Source of the DNA: Nocardia sp.
GTDB taxonomy: Bacteria > Actinomycetota > Actinomycetes > Mycobacteriales > Mycobacteriaceae
NCBI GenBank assembly: GCA_014360565.1
Contig: JACIXH010000036.1
Coordinates: forward strand, 1 to 32,161
Length of the DNA stretch: 32,161 bases
Direction of reading: 5' to 3'
Part shown: piece after piece, positions 1 through 7,048 of the stretch
How positions within the stretch are numbered: position 1 is the first letter of the stretch
Layout: every line of letters starts with the position of its first letter
The notes under the pieces: generated by a model
What the model was told of the DNA's origin: nothing
Databases searched by the model: none
What the model saw: the letters and a program-made list of their open reading frames with translations, nothing else
Made by a program: the position numbers and the translations under genes

Positions 1-10
1 GCGCGCGCGT

Positions 11-103
11 GTCCGCGGCCCTGTGGGGCCCGCCGGTCAGCCACCGTTGCTTGCTCCTTCGTCGCGTACGCACCGGCGGCTGACCGGCGACCCGGCCGCG
101 GAC
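11..103. repeat. Nested interrupted inverted repeat at window edge
   Basis: Two nested perfect arms are visible. GTCCGCGGCC at 11-20 pairs with GGCCGCGGAC at 94-103. Inside it, CGCCGGTCAGCC at 31-42 pairs with GGCTGACCGGCG at 78-89. The centre also holds the small palindrome GCGTACGC at 63-70. No gene was recognised in 1-181. The structure could be the terminator of a gene left of the window, a protein-binding site or a dispersed palindromic repeat; the sequence alone does not decide. Confidence 0.55.
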
Positions 104-130
104 CGGCCACTGCGTGGCCGTCCCTCCCCA

Positions 131-157
131 GGGGTCGGGAGTGTGGGCTGGGTTGGG
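131..157 (+). other. G-tract cluster able to form a G-quadruplex
   Basis: Five runs of three or more G (starting at 131, 136, 145, 150 and 155) are separated by loops of 2-5 bases. This satisfies the usual G3-N1-7 rule. It lies just beyond the 3' end of the steroid reductase gene, next to its terminator-like hairpin. Whether it folds is inference; G runs are common in high-GC DNA. Confidence 0.35.
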
Positions 158-160
158 CTG

Positions 161-184
161 TGACCGCACCGGGCGGTGCGGTCA
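161..184 (-). terminator. Hairpin over the stop codon of the steroid reductase gene
   Basis: TGACCGCACC at 161-170 and GGTGCGGTCA at 175-184 form a perfect 10-bp stem with a 4-base loop. The stop codon of the leftward gene (182-184) is part of the stem. No U tract follows on the minus strand, which is usual for actinobacterial terminators. I infer the transcript end of the reductase gene. Confidence 0.6.
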
Positions 185-973
185 GATGAGGCCGGGGATC
201 AGTGCTTTGCGGTTCGCTGGGTAGTCGGCGAACTTCTCGCGGTACCACCGGTGGGTTGCGAAGGCTCGCGGCACCAGGTTGCCTGCGGTGATCAGGAAGA
301 TCACGACGCCGGCCAGTGACCAGGTGAGCAGGGCGAACCCGGCCCAGGCGATCAGCTCACCGAGGTAGGCCGGGCTGCTGACGAAGCGGAAGCCCGCGCC
401 GTGCGGGATGCGGTACTCGGCGGCGCCGGGGTTGTTCTTGTCGCGCAGATTGCGCACGATCGCCTCGGACCGCACCAGCAGTCCGAATCCGCACAGATAC
501 ACGACCAGTCCGATCAGGAAGCGCGGATCGGTGAGCCAGGCGGTGCCGTACTGGTTGTTGTAGTCGTTGCTGAAGAACGCGCCGTTGAGATAGCCGTGCA
601 GGGCCGTGACGAACACGCCCGCCGCGACCACCGAGACATTGAAGGTGCTCTTCTTGCCCGGCACCTGCCGGATGGAGAGCGGGAAGAACCAGCCACGGTT
701 GCTGTAGTGCAGGAGCCAGATGGCGGCCAGCACCAGCGGGACCGGCTCGAATCGATCGGGGCCGCTGAGGTAGAACACCGCGAACACGACGGTCGCGGGC
801 AGTTCCATCAGCCACCAGCCGAGCTTGGGGTTGAGATTGAAGCCGACCTTGTTCGAGGCGAAGCGGCCGTAGGGGCTCTGCGCGAACAGCCCGCCGACGA
901 TCACGAACGCGGCGAAGGCGAAGGCGATGGTCAGCACCGTGTCGTAGGTGGTGTTCCCGGTGTACCAGTCCAT
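182..973 (-). CDS. Steroid 5-alpha-reductase (3-oxo-5-alpha-steroid 4-dehydrogenase) family membrane protein
   Basis: This 263-residue integral membrane protein is predicted to interconvert 3-oxo-delta4-steroids and their 5-alpha-reduced forms with NADPH. It is close in length to human SRD5A2 (254 residues). The C-terminal half carries the family block: IPHGAGFRFVSSPAYLGE, then WAGFALLTWSL, then the tail DYPANRKALIPGLI, which closely resembles the SRD5A tail as I recall it. Glu57 in WWLMELPA and Tyr90 in LLHYSNR sit where SRD5A2 has its substrate-contacting Glu57 and Tyr91. About six to seven hydrophobic segments are visible. It is divergent from an NTF2-like gene around a KstR-type operator, which supports a steroid role. 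The fold is confident; substrate and direction of reaction are inferred. More generic DUF1295-type reductases are the alternative. Confidence 0.85.
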   Translation of the reverse strand: MDWYTGNTTYDTVLTIAFAFAAFVIVGGLFAQSPYGRFASNKVGFNLNPKLGWWLMELPATVVFAVFYLSGPDRFEPVPLVLAAIWLLHYSNRGWFFPLSIRQVPGKKSTFNVSVVAAGVFVTALHGYLNGAFFSNDYNNQYGTAWLTDPRFLIGLVVYLCGFGLLVRSEAIVRNLRDKNNPGAAEYRIPHGAGFRFVSSPAYLGELIAWAGFALLTWSLAGVVIFLITAGNLVPRAFATHRWYREKFADYPANRKALIPGLI

Positions 974-1020
974 CGAGATCCTCTTGTCCAGGCGTCGCGC
1001 ACGGATCGCCGACGCGAAAC

Positions 1021-1034
1021 TAGAACACGTTCTA
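1021..1034. promoter_or_regulatory. Predicted KstR operator between divergent steroid-related genes
   Basis: TAGAACACGTTCTA is a perfect palindrome (TAGAAC-AC-GTTCTA). It matches the published KstR motif TNNAACNNGTTNNA, bound by the TetR-family repressor of cholesterol catabolism in mycobacteria and rhodococci. It lies about 48 bp upstream of the leftward reductase start and about 42 bp upstream of the rightward NTF2-like start, so one site could control both. The match is seen directly; binding is inferred. Confidence 0.75.
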
Positions 1035-1075
1035 TCGTGGATCGCGCGGGGGGAGCACGACTATGGAGGATGTAT

Positions 1076-1894
1076 ATGCCGTTGGATCGGACCGCTGAGG
1101 ACCTGCTCGCGGCCGTGCGCGAGTCACCACGAGCCGTGGCCGCACACGACAAGAACGCCTGGGTCGGGTTGTTCGCCGAGACTGCCGCGGTGCACGACCC
1201 GTACGGCTCGCGCGAGCACATCGGCGCCGACGCGATCTCGCGCTTCTACAACGTCTTCATCGCGCCGAACTCCATCGCGTTCAGCGTCGATTGCGACCTC
1301 GTCGCCGGGCACACGGTGGTGCGGGATCTGCATATCGAGACGACGATGTCGACCGGCGCCACCGTCACCGTGCCGATGCATCTGCGCTACGACCTGGTCG
1401 CGACCGACGACGGGTGGCGGATCGCCCGGCTCGCCGCGCACTGGGAGCTGGCGGTGATGGTCGCGCGACTGTTGCGCACGGGGCCGTCCGGATTGCTCGC
1501 GGGCGCGAAGCTCGGGCCGCAACTCGTCGCCGAGCTCGGCGTGGGCGGGGCGGTGGGGATGATGCGGGCGCTGCGCGGTGTGGGCGGGGCAGGCAAGCGG
1601 ATCGTCCGGCGACTGTTCTCCGCGGCCGCAGCCGGCGACTCGGCCGGCGTGCTGGCCCTGCTCGACGAGCGGACTGTGGTGGAGCTCCCCGCCGGGCACC
1701 GCGTCTCGCTGTCGGAATTCACCGATCGCGCACGAGAGATGCGGTGGGACAAGATGATCGCTGCCGGACGCACGGTCAGTGTGAGTGTGTGGGTCGGTGC
1801 GTCGCCGGGCGTGGCGTTCGTCGACTTCGCGCCCGACGCAGCGCGTATCGCCAGGGTGACAGTCTTTCTCGACGAGGGCCCGTCGGGAACCTAG
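1076..1894 (+). CDS. NTF2/SnoaL-like (ketosteroid isomerase-fold) protein
   Basis: This 272-residue protein has an N-terminal SnoaL/ketosteroid-isomerase-type domain of about 130 residues. It starts with a helical stretch and a DKNAWVGLFAE block, then a conserved-looking HDPYGSREHIG loop, and ends in a DDGWRIARLAAHWEL strand pair. The second half is less clear; a stretch near AGDSAGVLALLDERTVVELP looks like a second, degenerate NTF2-like unit. I chose ATG 1076 because GGAGG at 1065-1069 is spaced 6 bases from it; ATG 1070 in the same frame overlaps that ribosome site. It shares a KstR-type operator with the divergent 5-alpha-reductase gene, so a role in steroid handling is plausible. Fold inferred from pattern; substrate unknown. 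Confidence 0.72.
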   Translation: MPLDRTAEDLLAAVRESPRAVAAHDKNAWVGLFAETAAVHDPYGSREHIGADAISRFYNVFIAPNSIAFSVDCDLVAGHTVVRDLHIETTMSTGATVTVPMHLRYDLVATDDGWRIARLAAHWELAVMVARLLRTGPSGLLAGAKLGPQLVAELGVGGAVGMMRALRGVGGAGKRIVRRLFSAAAAGDSAGVLALLDERTVVELPAGHRVSLSEFTDRAREMRWDKMIAAGRTVSVSVWVGASPGVAFVDFAPDAARIARVTVFLDEGPSGT

Positions 1895-1958
1895 CGGCCG
1901 GTCCGGTGCCATGACGGCGTGCTCGAGTGCGCGGCATCCCCTCCTCGGGGTCGGGCAG

Positions 1959-1990
1959 CGGTGGTGTAGCCGAGCTCGGCTACACCACCG
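1959..1990. terminator. Perfect 32-bp palindrome between convergent genes
   Basis: The 16-base arms 1959-1974 and 1975-1990 are exact reverse complements, centred on GAGCTC. The element lies between the stop of the NTF2-like gene (1894) and the stop of the leftward DoxX gene (2007). It could serve as a bidirectional terminator. There is no U tract, and the loop must open inside the central GAGCTC. Confidence 0.7.
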
Positions 1991-2006
1991 GAAGGAACCT
2001 CGGGTG

Positions 2007-2459
2007 TCACGTCATTTCAGGATCGCCGCGTCTTAGCGGCGCGAGTGCCAGCAGCAACGCTGCCGCCGCTGCGGTGAACACCGACGCGTTCAGCGGTGCC
2101 TCGAAACCCGAGAAGACCAACATCGACAGCCCGAAGCTCAGCAGGGTCGCGAAGGCGGCCGCCGCCGACCACCGGAGTGCGAAGCCCGCCAGCAACGTGA
2201 CGCCGAGAACCGTCTCGACCACCGTCGCCGCCCAGCCGACGACCTCGACCAGCCCGGTCGGCAGATAAGGCGCGAGCGTGCGGAGGTAGGACAGGAACGC
2301 ATCGAAGTCACCCCAGGCGACCTGTCCGGTGCCTGCCGCGCCCCACAGGCCGAACCGGTCGGCGACCGCGGACAGAAACCCCGCCGCCAGCGCGACCCGG
2401 GTGAAGACAATGGCAGCCGACCACAGCTTTCGGCTTTGGGCGGTCGTGATGTCACGCAT
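2007..2459 (-). CDS. DoxX family membrane protein
   Basis: This 150-residue protein has four hydrophobic helices. An N-terminal RVALAAGFLSAVADRFGLWG segment is typical of DoxX proteins; later segments include WAATVVETVLGVTLLAGFALRWSAAAAFATLL. It is the last gene of a leftward unit, VOC - DoxX - DoxX, 63 bp after the preceding DoxX gene. DoxX proteins are small membrane proteins linked to redox and thiol-stress functions in actinobacteria; no catalytic residues can be assigned. DoxX genes are known neighbours of ECF41 sigma factors, which fits the sigma gene next door. Family call confident; biochemical role unknown. Confidence 0.82.
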   Translation of the reverse strand: MRDITTAQSRKLWSAAIVFTRVALAAGFLSAVADRFGLWGAAGTGQVAWGDFDAFLSYLRTLAPYLPTGLVEVVGWAATVVETVLGVTLLAGFALRWSAAAAFATLLSFGLSMLVFSGFEAPLNASVFTAAAAALLLALAPLRRGDPEMT

Positions 2460-2522
2460 CGGTCACCACCCGCTCGGCGGTGGTGCGTCGGTAGCGGTCC
2501 TGGTCCGGCCCCGCGGGTGCCG

Positions 2523-2954
2523 TCATGCCGTCCGCCGCTCGCCGGGCCCCCATCGCAGCAGTTGCCGCACGTCGGTAGGCCAGTTCGCGACGGCGACGCA
2601 CAGCATGATCACCAGGTGCAGCGGTGCCGAGACCTCCTCGTAGACCGGCGCGTCATCGATGACATGCGTGGTCACGGCGCCGGTCAGCAGCAGTACCAGC
2701 GCGGCGGCGCCGAGAAATCGTGTCTGCCTGCGGGGAATGACCAGCAGGATCGCGCAGACCAGTTCGATCGCGCCGACCACATAGCGCATGTTCGGATCGA
2801 AACCCCAGTCGGCGAATTTCTCGGCGTAGGCCGGTCCGAAGAAGGTCTCACCCGGCCAGAACTTGGTGAGGAACCCCACGAAGAACTCGAACGCCAGGAA
2901 CCAATAGAGGATGGTGCGCCACCGGGCAGGTATGCGGTGAATACCCAATTTCAC
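2523..2954 (-). CDS. DoxX-like membrane protein
   Basis: This 143-residue protein has about four hydrophobic helices, roughly at residues 13-30, 58-76, 82-100 and 112-128. It has the DoxX-like sequence ILYWFLAFEFFVGFLTKFWP near the N terminus and YVVGAIELVCAILLVIPRR in the middle. It starts at GTG 2954, which overlaps the stop of the upstream VOC gene as GTGA, so the two are translationally coupled. It is the middle gene of the leftward operon that begins at an ECF41-type promoter. Function unknown beyond family membership. Confidence 0.82.
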   Translation of the reverse strand: MKLGIHRIPARWRTILYWFLAFEFFVGFLTKFWPGETFFGPAYAEKFADWGFDPNMRYVVGAIELVCAILLVIPRRQTRFLGAAALVLLLTGAVTTHVIDDAPVYEEVSAPLHLVIMLCVAVANWPTDVRQLLRWGPGERRTA

Positions 2955-3295
2955 GGCTGCTCCATCAGGCCGATGATGTTGCCGTCGGCGTCTTCGACCG
3001 ACGCGATGAGTTTGCCGCCACCCACATCGGTCACCGCCTGCACTTCGCCTGCGCCCGCGGCGATCAGGTCGGCCAGGTGCTGATGGATATCGGCGACGAG
3101 CCAGAACGGGACAGGCCCGGTCAGGCCTTTGGCGTGGCCGTTGGGGTCGAGCCCGACGAGGAGCCCGTCGAGGTCGAACTGAACGTAGTAGGGCTCGTCC
3201 ATCACGGGCTCGATGCCAAGTAGCCTGCGGTAGAGCGCTTTCGCCTCCGCCAGGTTCGTGACCGGGTAGATCACGGTCTTCGCTGGTGCGGTCAT
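2951..3295 (-). CDS. VOC (glyoxalase/bleomycin-resistance) family protein
   Basis: This 114-residue single-module protein belongs to the vicinal oxygen chelate superfamily. Visible marks are VTNLAEAKALYRRLLGIEP at the N terminus, VQFDLDGLLVGLDP mid-protein, and the closing strand ASVEDADGNIIGLMEQP with the usual D-x-x-GNxIGL ending. ATG 3295 was chosen because GAGGAG lies about 10 bases upstream and the domain begins directly after it. It is first in the leftward operon VOC-DoxX-DoxX and faces the ECF sigma gene. An ECF41-type promoter (minus strand, 3356-3382) lies upstream. Metal ligands cannot be assigned with certainty and the substrate is unknown. Confidence 0.82.
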   Translation of the reverse strand: MTAPAKTVIYPVTNLAEAKALYRRLLGIEPVMDEPYYVQFDLDGLLVGLDPNGHAKGLTGPVPFWLVADIHQHLADLIAAGAGEVQAVTDVGGGKLIASVEDADGNIIGLMEQP

Positions 3296-3319
3296 GGTCG
3301 GGTCTCCTCGGTGGAGCGG

Positions 3320-3346
3320 TGTCACACCGGCGCGGGTCGGCCGGTC
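3320..3346 (+). promoter_or_regulatory. ECF41-type promoter of the sigma factor gene
   Basis: TGTCACA at 3320-3326 is followed after 16 bases by GGTC (3343-3346) in the context CGGTCA. The published ECF41 promoter consensus is TGTCACA-N16-CGTC, so the -35 is exact and the -10 differs by one base. It points at the sigma gene starting at 3384, implying autoregulation. The same layout recurs at 3356-3382 (minus strand) and 4262-4288. Confidence 0.7.
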
Positions 3347-3355
3347 ATCAGTACT

Positions 3356-3382
3356 GACCGATCCCCGAGGAGGTATGTGACA
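3356..3382 (-). promoter_or_regulatory. ECF41-type promoter of the VOC-DoxX-DoxX operon
   Basis: Read on the minus strand, TGTCACA (3382-3376) is followed after 16 bases by GGTC (3359-3356), again as CGGTCA. It is a mirror of the promoter at 3320-3346. Its -35 box ends one base before the sigma gene's ATG at 3384. It would drive the leftward operon beginning at 3295. Confidence 0.68.
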
Positions 3383-3383
3383 C

Positions 3384-4253
3384 ATGGACCACACCGATTG
3401 GTTAGTCCGCGAATTCGAGGACAACAGGGCGCACCTGCGGGCGGTGGCGTACCGGATGCTCGGCTCGACCAGCGACGCCGAGGACGCGGTGCAAGAGGCC
3501 TGGATCCGGTTGAGTCGCACCGACGTCTCCGATGTCGACAACCTGGTCGGCTGGTTGACCACGGTGGTCTCGCGCGTCTCGCTCAACGTCCTGCAACGCC
3601 GCAAGAGCCTGCGCGAGGATCTCTACGGCACCGAGCTCGTCGACGACGGCGCAGAACGCGCGGGCGCGATGGCACCCGAACAGGAAATGTTGATGGCCGA
3701 CTCGATCGGCTCGGCGCTGATGGTCGTCCTCGACACCCTCGGCCCGGCCGAACGGCTCGCCTTCGTGTTGCACGACCTGTTCGCTGTCCCGTTCGACGAG
3801 ATCGCCGCCATCCTCGGCCGTTCCGGCGCGGCGACCCGGCAGCTCGCGAGCCGTGCGCGACGCCGGGTCCATGGCATCGACGAGCCCGCCACGGTCGACG
3901 CGGGCAGGCGGCGCGAGGTCGTCGAAGCCTTCTTGCGAGCGGCGCGCACCGGACGCTTCGAGGACCTGCTCGAACTGCTCGACCCCGAAGTGGTGTTGCG
4001 TGCGGACGAGACCGTCGTCGCGGCGGGCGCCCGCGGGGAGGTGCTGGGGGCGGACGCCGTCGCCCGGACGTTCTCCGGTCGCGCGCAGGGAGCCGGATTC
4101 GCCACGATCGACGACGAACCAGGCGCCCTCTGGTCGGTCGGTGGACGCGCCCGGATCGCGTTCGCGTTCACGATCGTGGGCGAGAAGATCGTCGGCATCG
4201 AGATGATCGGCGACCCCCACCGGCTCGCAGCGATGGTTCTCGACGAGCACTGA
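3384..4253 (+). CDS. ECF RNA polymerase sigma factor with C-terminal SnoaL-like domain (ECF41/SigJ type)
   Basis: This 289-residue extracytoplasmic-function sigma factor has region 2 at about residues 5-75 (AYRMLGSTSDAEDAVQEAWI), region 4 at about 108-165 (LGPAERLAFVLHDLFAVPFDEIA and the recognition helix ending ASRARRRV), and a SnoaL-like domain at about 175-280 in place of a separate anti-sigma factor. GAGGAGG lies 10 bases before ATG 3384. The promoter, the DoxX neighbours and the fused domain all fit ECF41. In that family the C-terminal domain tunes activity and usually carries a DGGGK motif; here that position reads VVAAGARGE, so the motif is missing or altered. SigJ- or SigG-like ECF56 factors are alternatives. 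Signal unknown. Confidence 0.9.
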   Translation: MDHTDWLVREFEDNRAHLRAVAYRMLGSTSDAEDAVQEAWIRLSRTDVSDVDNLVGWLTTVVSRVSLNVLQRRKSLREDLYGTELVDDGAERAGAMAPEQEMLMADSIGSALMVVLDTLGPAERLAFVLHDLFAVPFDEIAAILGRSGAATRQLASRARRRVHGIDEPATVDAGRRREVVEAFLRAARTGRFEDLLELLDPEVVLRADETVVAAGARGEVLGADAVARTFSGRAQGAGFATIDDEPGALWSVGGRARIAFAFTIVGEKIVGIEMIGDPHRLAAMVLDEH

Positions 4254-4261
4254 TGCCGCGC

Positions 4262-4288
4262 TGTCACATCGGGATCCGTTTCCCGGTC
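4262..4288 (+). promoter_or_regulatory. ECF41-type promoter of the duplicated DoxX gene
   Basis: TGTCACA at 4262-4268 is followed after 16 bases by GGTC (4285-4288), in the context CGGTCA. This is the third copy of the layout in 1 kb. It lies directly after the sigma gene stop and about 57 bp before the start of the gene at 4345, which suggests that this gene has its own sigma-dependent promoter. Confidence 0.66.
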
Positions 4289-4344
4289 AGATCGGTGTCA
4301 ACCGAATTCGCCGTGCTCGGCGGCCACCGACTCGAGGATCAGCC

Positions 4345-5205
4345 ATGACCGAATTTCCGCGTATCGCAGGCAACAGCCGCAGCATCGTCTATTGGATAAC
4401 CACCGTCATCGTCGCCCTCGAATCCGCGATGGGCAGTGTCTGGGACATCCTGCGCATCGACATCGTGCGCGATGTGGCCGTCGACCAGCTCGGCTACCCC
4501 GCCTACGTGCTGGTCATCCTCGGCATCGCCAAGATTCCGGGGGCGCTCGTACTGCTGGCGCCGGGCCTGCCTCGGTGCAAGGAGTGGGTATACGCCGGGG
4601 TGCTGTTCATCTATCTCGGTGCGGCGATCTCGCTGGCCGTGGCCGGTGATCCCGCGGCGGTGGGCCCGCTCGGGTTCGCGACGATGACCTGCCTGTCCTG
4701 GGCGACCCGTCCTGAGCAGCGCAGATCCATCGCCGTCGGTGCGTGGACACCCGGGCGGTTGCGCGCGCGGCTCGGTTCGGGGCGGGTGGTGGCTGTTGCG
4801 TTCTGGGTATCGACCGGCATCGTCGTAACGGTCCTCGGCAGCGGGGGGATCGCCGAGTTGCTCGGCCGGGATTCGACGGTCGCCGGCATGCTCGATCTGG
4901 GATACCCGACGTATTTCGTCACCATGCTGGGTGTCTGGAAGATCCTGGGGGCGGTGGTGATCGCGGTGCCCGGTCTGCGCCGAATGAAGGAATGGGCCTG
5001 TGCCGGAGCCTTCTACAACTTCTCCGGGGCGTTCGCGTCCCACCTCGCGTCCGATTCCGATGTCGAACACCTGCTGTGGACCGGAGCCTTCGCGGTCTGC
5101 GTGCTGGTCTCGTGGGCGCTGCGCCCGGGCTCCCGGTGCCTCGAGCCTCCGGCCCCGCGAGTTCGTACCGCGACCTCCAAGGATGAAGCGGAGCTGATCG
5201 TCTAG
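4345..5205 (+). CDS. Tandem-duplicated DoxX-like membrane protein
   Basis: This 286-residue membrane protein is made of two DoxX-like units in one chain. Unit one (about residues 15-125) contains LGYPAYVLVILGIAKIPGA and KEWVYAGVLFIYLGA. Unit two (about 148-262) contains LGYPTYFVTMLGVWKILGA and KEWACAGAFYNFSGA. Each unit has about four helices, and the linker between them is basic (TPGRLRARLGSGR). Most DoxX-like relatives are single units of 110-150 residues, so this looks like a fusion after duplication. It lies downstream of the sigma gene and has its own ECF41-type promoter. GAGGAT precedes ATG 4345. The biochemical role is unknown. Confidence 0.82.
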   Translation: MTEFPRIAGNSRSIVYWITTVIVALESAMGSVWDILRIDIVRDVAVDQLGYPAYVLVILGIAKIPGALVLLAPGLPRCKEWVYAGVLFIYLGAAISLAVAGDPAAVGPLGFATMTCLSWATRPEQRRSIAVGAWTPGRLRARLGSGRVVAVAFWVSTGIVVTVLGSGGIAELLGRDSTVAGMLDLGYPTYFVTMLGVWKILGAVVIAVPGLRRMKEWACAGAFYNFSGAFASHLASDSDVEHLLWTGAFAVCVLVSWALRPGSRCLEPPAPRVRTATSKDEAELIV

Positions 5206-5307
5206 GGCGGCAGCGGTTTTGGCCGCGTCGATCAGAGCGCCGCCGGCTGCGGCCCGGCGCCGTCGGCGGTAGGTTGGCAGGCAGCGTCGACATCGAGGAG
5301 GCTCTTC

Positions 5308-6402
5308 ATGCACGTGCGCGGGGTGGTTCTGCCCGATGACGAGGAACGCGACCTGTGGGTGGTCGACGGCACGGTGACCTTCGAGCCGGTGGTCGGCGCC
5401 GACACGCTGTGCCGGACCGGCTGGATCGTGCCCGGCCTGGTCGACGCGCACTGCCATGTCGGCATCCGGTACGGCGGCGGGGACGAGACCCGCGACGGCG
5501 CGATCGAGCAGGCCGAGACCGAACGTGACGCGGGTGCGCTGCTCCTGCGGGACGCGGGCTCGCCGATCGACACCCATTTCATCGACGAGCACGCCGAGCT
5601 GCCCCGGATCATCCGCGCGGGCCGCCATATCGCCCGCCCCAAGCGCTACATCCGCGAACTGGGCATCGAACTCGACGACGAACGCGACCTGCCCGAGATC
5701 GTCGCCGAGCAGGCCCGCTTCGGCGACGGCTGGGTGAAGATCGTGGGGGACTGGATCGACCGTTCGGTCGGCGACCTGCGGCCGCTGTGGAGCGACGACA
5801 TCCTGAAGCAGGCCATCGACGCGGCCCACGCGAACGGGGCACGGGTCACCGCGCACGTATTCGGTGAGGACGCGCTGCCCGGCCTGATCAACGCCGGGAT
5901 CGACTGCCTCGAACACGGCACCGGCATCACCGACGACACCATCGAGCTGATGGTCGCCAACGGCACCGCCCTGGTCCCCACCCTGATCAACATCGACACC
6001 TTCCCCGGCATCGCCGACAGCGCCACCAAGTTCCCCGTCTACGCCGCCCACATGCGCGACCTGCACCGCCGCGTCCGCGACACCGTCGGCAAAGCCCACG
6101 AAGCGGGGGTCCCGATCTACGCGGGCACCGACGCGGGCGGCTCCATCCGCCACGGCCGCATCGCCGACGAGATCACCGCCCTGTCCGGCGCGGGCCTGTC
6201 ACCCCACGAGGCCCTCGGCGCCGCCTCCTGGAACGCTCGCACCTGGCTCGGCCGCCCCAGCATCGAAGAGGGCGCCCCGGCCGACTTCGTCGTCTACGCC
6301 GAAGACCCGAGGGTGAATCCGCAGTCGCTCACCGACCCACAGTGGGTCGTGCTGCGTGGACTGGTCGTGAAGACCCCCGATCCGGTCACCGGGCACCGCT
6401 GA
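5308..6402 (+). CDS. Amidohydrolase family protein (Rv2915c-like)
   Basis: This 364-residue metal-dependent hydrolase has the amidohydrolase TIM-barrel pattern. His48 and His50 in VDAHCHVG, Lys144 in GWVKIVGDW (probable carboxylated bridging lysine), His183 in TAHVFGE, His203 in LEHGTG and Asp275 in YAGTDAGG form a full binuclear metal-site set. The pattern resembles imidazolonepropionase-like and prolidase-like members, so a cyclic amide or dipeptide substrate is possible but not shown. GAGGAG lies just before ATG 5308. It precedes rpsP, as Rv2915c does in the M. tuberculosis order. No signal peptide, so cytoplasmic. Confidence 0.88.
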   Translation: MHVRGVVLPDDEERDLWVVDGTVTFEPVVGADTLCRTGWIVPGLVDAHCHVGIRYGGGDETRDGAIEQAETERDAGALLLRDAGSPIDTHFIDEHAELPRIIRAGRHIARPKRYIRELGIELDDERDLPEIVAEQARFGDGWVKIVGDWIDRSVGDLRPLWSDDILKQAIDAAHANGARVTAHVFGEDALPGLINAGIDCLEHGTGITDDTIELMVANGTALVPTLINIDTFPGIADSATKFPVYAAHMRDLHRRVRDTVGKAHEAGVPIYAGTDAGGSIRHGRIADEITALSGAGLSPHEALGAASWNARTWLGRPSIEEGAPADFVVYAEDPRVNPQSLTDPQWVVLRGLVVKTPDPVTGHR

Positions 6403-6430
6403 ATCGGCGTTGCGCGGCGATAGCGGAGGC

Positions 6431-6464
6431 GATTTCCGGCCTCGTCCGGTCGTCTGGCAGAATG
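6431..6464 (+). promoter_or_regulatory. Predicted rpsP operon promoter
   Basis: GATTTC (6431) is followed after 15 bases by GTCTGGCAGAATG (6452-6464). CAGAAT would be the -10 box and the TTTC region a weak -35. The same block with the same spacing precedes rplS at 16811-16844. A start near 6470 would leave a leader of about 140 bases before rpsP at 6611. Confidence 0.45.
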
Positions 6465-6610
6465 GACCCTCGTCCTTCCTGGACAGTGTCAGCCCGTCTC
6501 CGGTTACGTACCGCGCGGCGGTCACGCACACATGCGCGAAACCGGACCCGCAGACCATGTGGGTCGCTGAATCGCGTGGTGACCAAACTACTGAAAGAAG
6601 ACTGACCAGC

Positions 6611-7048
6611 ATGTCTGTCAAGATCAGGCTCACCCGTCTCGGCAAGATCCGCAACCCGCAGTACCGCGTCGTCGTCGCCGACGCCCGTACGCGTCGTGAC
6701 GGCCGGGCCATCGAGTCCATCGGCCTCTACCACCCGAAGGAAGAGCCTTCGCTGATCCAGATCGACGCCGAGCGTGTCGCGTACTGGCTGTCGGTCGGCG
6801 CGCAGCCCACCGAGTCGGTGCAGCGTCTGCTGGAGATCACCGGCGACTGGCAGAAGTTCAAGGGCCTGCCGGGCACCGAGGGCACCCTGAAGGTGAAGGC
6901 CGAGAAGACCTCCAAGCTGGACCTGTTCAACGCTGCGCTCGCCGCCGCTGACAACGCGCCCACCACCGAGGCCGTCACCCCGAAGAAGAAGGCCGCCAAG
7001 AAGGATGAGGCTGCCGCTGAGGAAGCCGCCACCGAGGCTGCCGAGTAA
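6611..7048 (+). CDS. rpsP: 30S ribosomal protein S16
   Basis: S16 is a small-subunit assembly protein that binds 16S rRNA. The S16 signature is complete at the N terminus ([20 protein letters not shown], then [21 protein letters not shown]). The protein is 145 residues, longer than the core of about 85, because of a C-terminal Ala/Glu/Lys-rich tail typical of Mycobacteriales. A purine-rich GAAAGAAG precedes ATG 6611. It is first in the rpsP-khpA-rimM-trmD operon; its TAA overlaps the khpA start as TAATG, so translation is coupled. Confidence 0.97.
   Translation: MSVKIRLTRLGKIRNPQYRVVVADARTRRDGRAIESIGLYHPKEEPSLIQIDAERVAYWLSVGAQPTESVQRLLEITGDWQKFKGLPGTEGTLKVKAEKTSKLDLFNAALAAADNAPTTEAVTPKKKAAKKDEAAAEEAATEAAE

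Noticed and set aside
2005..2031. A fourth ECF41-like -35 (TGTCACG)
   Set aside because: The last base differs, it lies at the 3' end of a leftward gene, and no rightward gene follows.
4339..6153. Long minus-strand open frame opposite the DoxX and amidohydrolase genes
   Set aside because: Its translation is His/Arg/Gln/Asp-rich with no recognisable domain, and the plus-strand genes are well supported.
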